This document shows positions 62,743 to 64,000 of a stretch of 64,000 nt of DNA, in pieces (positions within the stretch are counted from its first letter, which is position 1; every line of letters starts with the position of its first letter). This DNA comes from Oscillospiraceae bacterium (lineage in GTDB: Bacteria; Bacillota; Clostridia; UMGS1810): positions 144,780 to 208,779 of the forward strand of contig SVJZ01000002.1 of NCBI GenBank assembly GCA_015068705.1, written 5' to 3'. A model generated the notes under the pieces. It was not told the DNA's origin, made no database searches, and saw nothing but the letters and a program-made list of their open reading frames with translations. The position numbers and the translations under genes were made by a program.

Positions 62743-63132
62743 ATGGCAAACCTCAAATATTCCAGACAACGCGAGCTGGTATTACATACCGTAAAGAATG
62801 CGATGCACCACCCCAATGCTGATTGGGTATATCGGCAGGTCTGCCTGCAAGACCCGAAAATTTCCCTTGCAACCGTATACCGCAACCTCAATTTGCTCAG
62901 CGATCTGGGTGAGATTAAAAAGGTTGCAGTAAATGGCCATAGCGACTGCTTTGACCGCAACACCCACAACCATTACCACATGTATTGTAGCGGATGTGGT
63001 ATGGTATATGACATTGAGTTGGACTATCTGGCGGATATCGACCATATGATAAGCAGTCGGTGTGGATTTGACATCACGTCCCATGATTTGAGTTTTGTGG
63101 GACTGTGTGATAAATGTAAAGGCAAAAATTAA
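62743..63132 (+). CDS. Fur family regulator, PerR-like
   Basis: A 129-residue winged-helix metalloregulator. The DNA-binding part has [17 protein letters not shown]; the structural Zn site is Cys82-X2-Cys85 and Cys122-X2-Cys125. The metal-sensing cluster includes [13 protein letters not shown] with His and Asp ligands. PerR senses peroxide by oxidising an Fe-bound histidine. The ATG at 62743 follows GGGAGGGG. The adjacent rubrerythrin, a peroxide-removing protein, supports PerR over Fur. The pair has a 22-base gap. Confidence 0.92.
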   Translation: MANLKYSRQRELVLHTVKNAMHHPNADWVYRQVCLQDPKISLATVYRNLNLLSDLGEIKKVAVNGHSDCFDRNTHNHYHMYCSGCGMVYDIELDYLADIDHMISSRCGFDITSHDLSFVGLCDKCKGKN

Positions 63133-63154
63133 TGACGAAAAGGAGAGTTTGACC

Positions 63155-63691
63155 ATGGAACTGAAAGGATCAAAAACCGAACAAAATCTGATGACTGCTT
63201 TTGCCGGCGAGTCGCAGGCACGCAACAAGTATACCTACTATGCTTCTCAGGCAAAAAAAGAGGGCTTTGTGCAGATTGCAAAGTTCTTTGAAGAAACCGC
63301 AAACAACGAAAAAGAGCACGCAAAAATCTGGTTTAAGCTGCTGCACGACGGTATGCCCAATACCGACGCAAACCTGTTGGATGCTGCAGAAGGCGAAAAC
63401 TACGAATGGACCGATATGTACGCAGGTTTTGCGCAGACTGCAAAAGAAGAGGGCTTTGACAAAATCGCATTTCTCTTTGAGGCTGTGGCAAAAATTGAGA
63501 AAGAGCATGAGGCTCGTTATCGTAAGCTGCTCCAGAACATCGAGGATGGCACTGTATTCTCCAAGGACGGCAAGGTTGCTTGGCTCTGCAACAACTGCGG
63601 ACACATTCACTTTGGAGAAAAAGCTCCCGAGATGTGCCCCGTTTGTGCACATCCCAAAGCATACTTTGAGCTGCACAGCGTAAATTATTAA
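63155..63691 (+). CDS. rbr: Rubrerythrin
   Basis: A 178-residue non-haem iron protein that reduces hydrogen peroxide in anaerobes. The N-terminal four-helix bundle carries two ExxH motifs (ETANNEKEH and [10 protein letters not shown]) for the diiron site; the C-terminal rubredoxin-like domain has CNNCG and CPVC for one iron. The ATG at 63155 follows AAAGGAG. It is downstream of a PerR-like gene and probably part of its regulon. Confidence 0.96.
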   Translation: MELKGSKTEQNLMTAFAGESQARNKYTYYASQAKKEGFVQIAKFFEETANNEKEHAKIWFKLLHDGMPNTDANLLDAAEGENYEWTDMYAGFAQTAKEEGFDKIAFLFEAVAKIEKEHEARYRKLLQNIEDGTVFSKDGKVAWLCNNCGHIHFGEKAPEMCPVCAHPKAYFELHSVNY

Positions 63692-63705
63692 TCCATACAT
63701 AAAGC

Positions 63706-63743
63706 ATCCCCTCTGCGATATTGCAGAGGGGATTTCTTTTTTA
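63706..63743 (+). terminator. Terminator after rubrerythrin
   Basis: ATCCCCTCTGC-GATATT-GCAGAGGGGAT and a T-run. Confidence 0.93.
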
Positions 63744-63773
63744 AAAATTTTTTGAAAAAAATGAAAAAAACAG

Positions 63774-63802
63774 TTGAAATCCTGTAAAAAGTGTGATATA
63801 CT
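63774..63802 (+). promoter_or_regulatory. Promoter of tRNA-Pro
   Basis: TTGAAA (63774-63779), a 17-base spacer and TATACT (63797-63802), 18 bases before the mature tRNA. Confidence 0.75.
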
Positions 63803-63820
63803 ATAACACGTGGTGAATTT

Positions 63821-63897
<77 letters not shown>

Positions 63898-63937
63898 AAA
63901 AAACAGTTTCCGCATGAGCGGAGGCTGTTTTTTTCTG
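63898..63937 (+). terminator. Terminator after tRNA-Pro
   Basis: AACAG-TTTCCGC-ATGA-GCGGAGG-CTGTT pairs with two G-T pairs and is followed by seven Ts. Confidence 0.8.
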
Positions 63938-64000
63938 TTTGAAAAGGACTTGAACCTTAAGAAGGCGCAACGGGGTCAAGCAAAGGTGCCGGTGGCTCCT

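Overview
The window is a 64 kb piece of a low-to-moderate GC Firmicutes chromosome. Strong vegetative promoters (TTGACA-17-TATAAT), AGGAGG-type ribosome sites, a SCIFF peptide with its radical SAM maturase, a lysine riboswitch, a SpoIID-type protein, and a PerR-like regulator beside rubrerythrin all point to an anaerobic Clostridia member. The family Oscillospiraceae/Ruminococcaceae is my best guess (inference). No rRNA operon, CRISPR array, prophage or insertion sequence was seen. About 65 protein genes and three tRNAs are annotated.

Layout. 1-13.9 kb: the 5' part of glyA, a PadR-controlled envelope operon, a P-type Ca-ATPase, azlCD, an SDR dehydrogenase, an operon of two membrane-anchored propeller-like proteins (one with a zinc ribbon) followed by an NSS transporter, an AEC transporter and a CPA2 antiporter. 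13.9-24.8 kb: housekeeping genes, with an ECF S-component next to coaX, tRNA-Glu and tRNA-Met, murA-walJ-like, polA-coaE-lytic transglycosylase-aldo/keto reductase, and a class B PBP. coaE carries an in-frame 42-bp minisatellite. 24.8-33.9 kb: a two-gene metabolic operon (class III aminotransferase plus an alpha-toroid protein) divergent from a LacI regulator with paired operators, then AraC, a GT2, an aldose epimerase-like protein, an AT-rich aldo/keto reductase that may be acquired, and a DMT exporter. 33.9-46 kb: radA, a processive glycosyltransferase, an M23 peptidase plus polysaccharide deacetylase, fucI, a P-loop protein, tyrA, dinB, rlmH, an SDR and a YesL-like protein.

46-64 kb: rnhA, a UPF0180-like gene, nifS-nifU (Fe-S assembly); a lysine-riboswitch operon asd-dapA-dapB plus a free-standing aspartokinase-type ACT domain protein; a SpoIID-like gene, queA and tgt (queuosine); yajC, a TIGR04086-type membrane protein, a GH130-like gene, the SCIFF peptide (a 48-residue ORF) and its maturase, secD-secF, a PerR-like regulator with rubrerythrin, and tRNA-Pro. 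Diaminopimelate synthesis, murA, the PBP, the lytic enzymes and the deacetylase all feed cell-wall metabolism.

Most unusual items: the 84-residue repeat expansion inside dephospho-CoA kinase; small TGTAGGGG/CCCCTACA palindromic elements scattered between genes, one of them between the SCIFF peptide and its maturase; the zinc-ribbon/propeller pair; the unassigned LacI-controlled operon; and the free-standing ACT protein in the lysine operon. I do not see a convincing wholly new multi-gene system; the best candidates are ranked in the findings.
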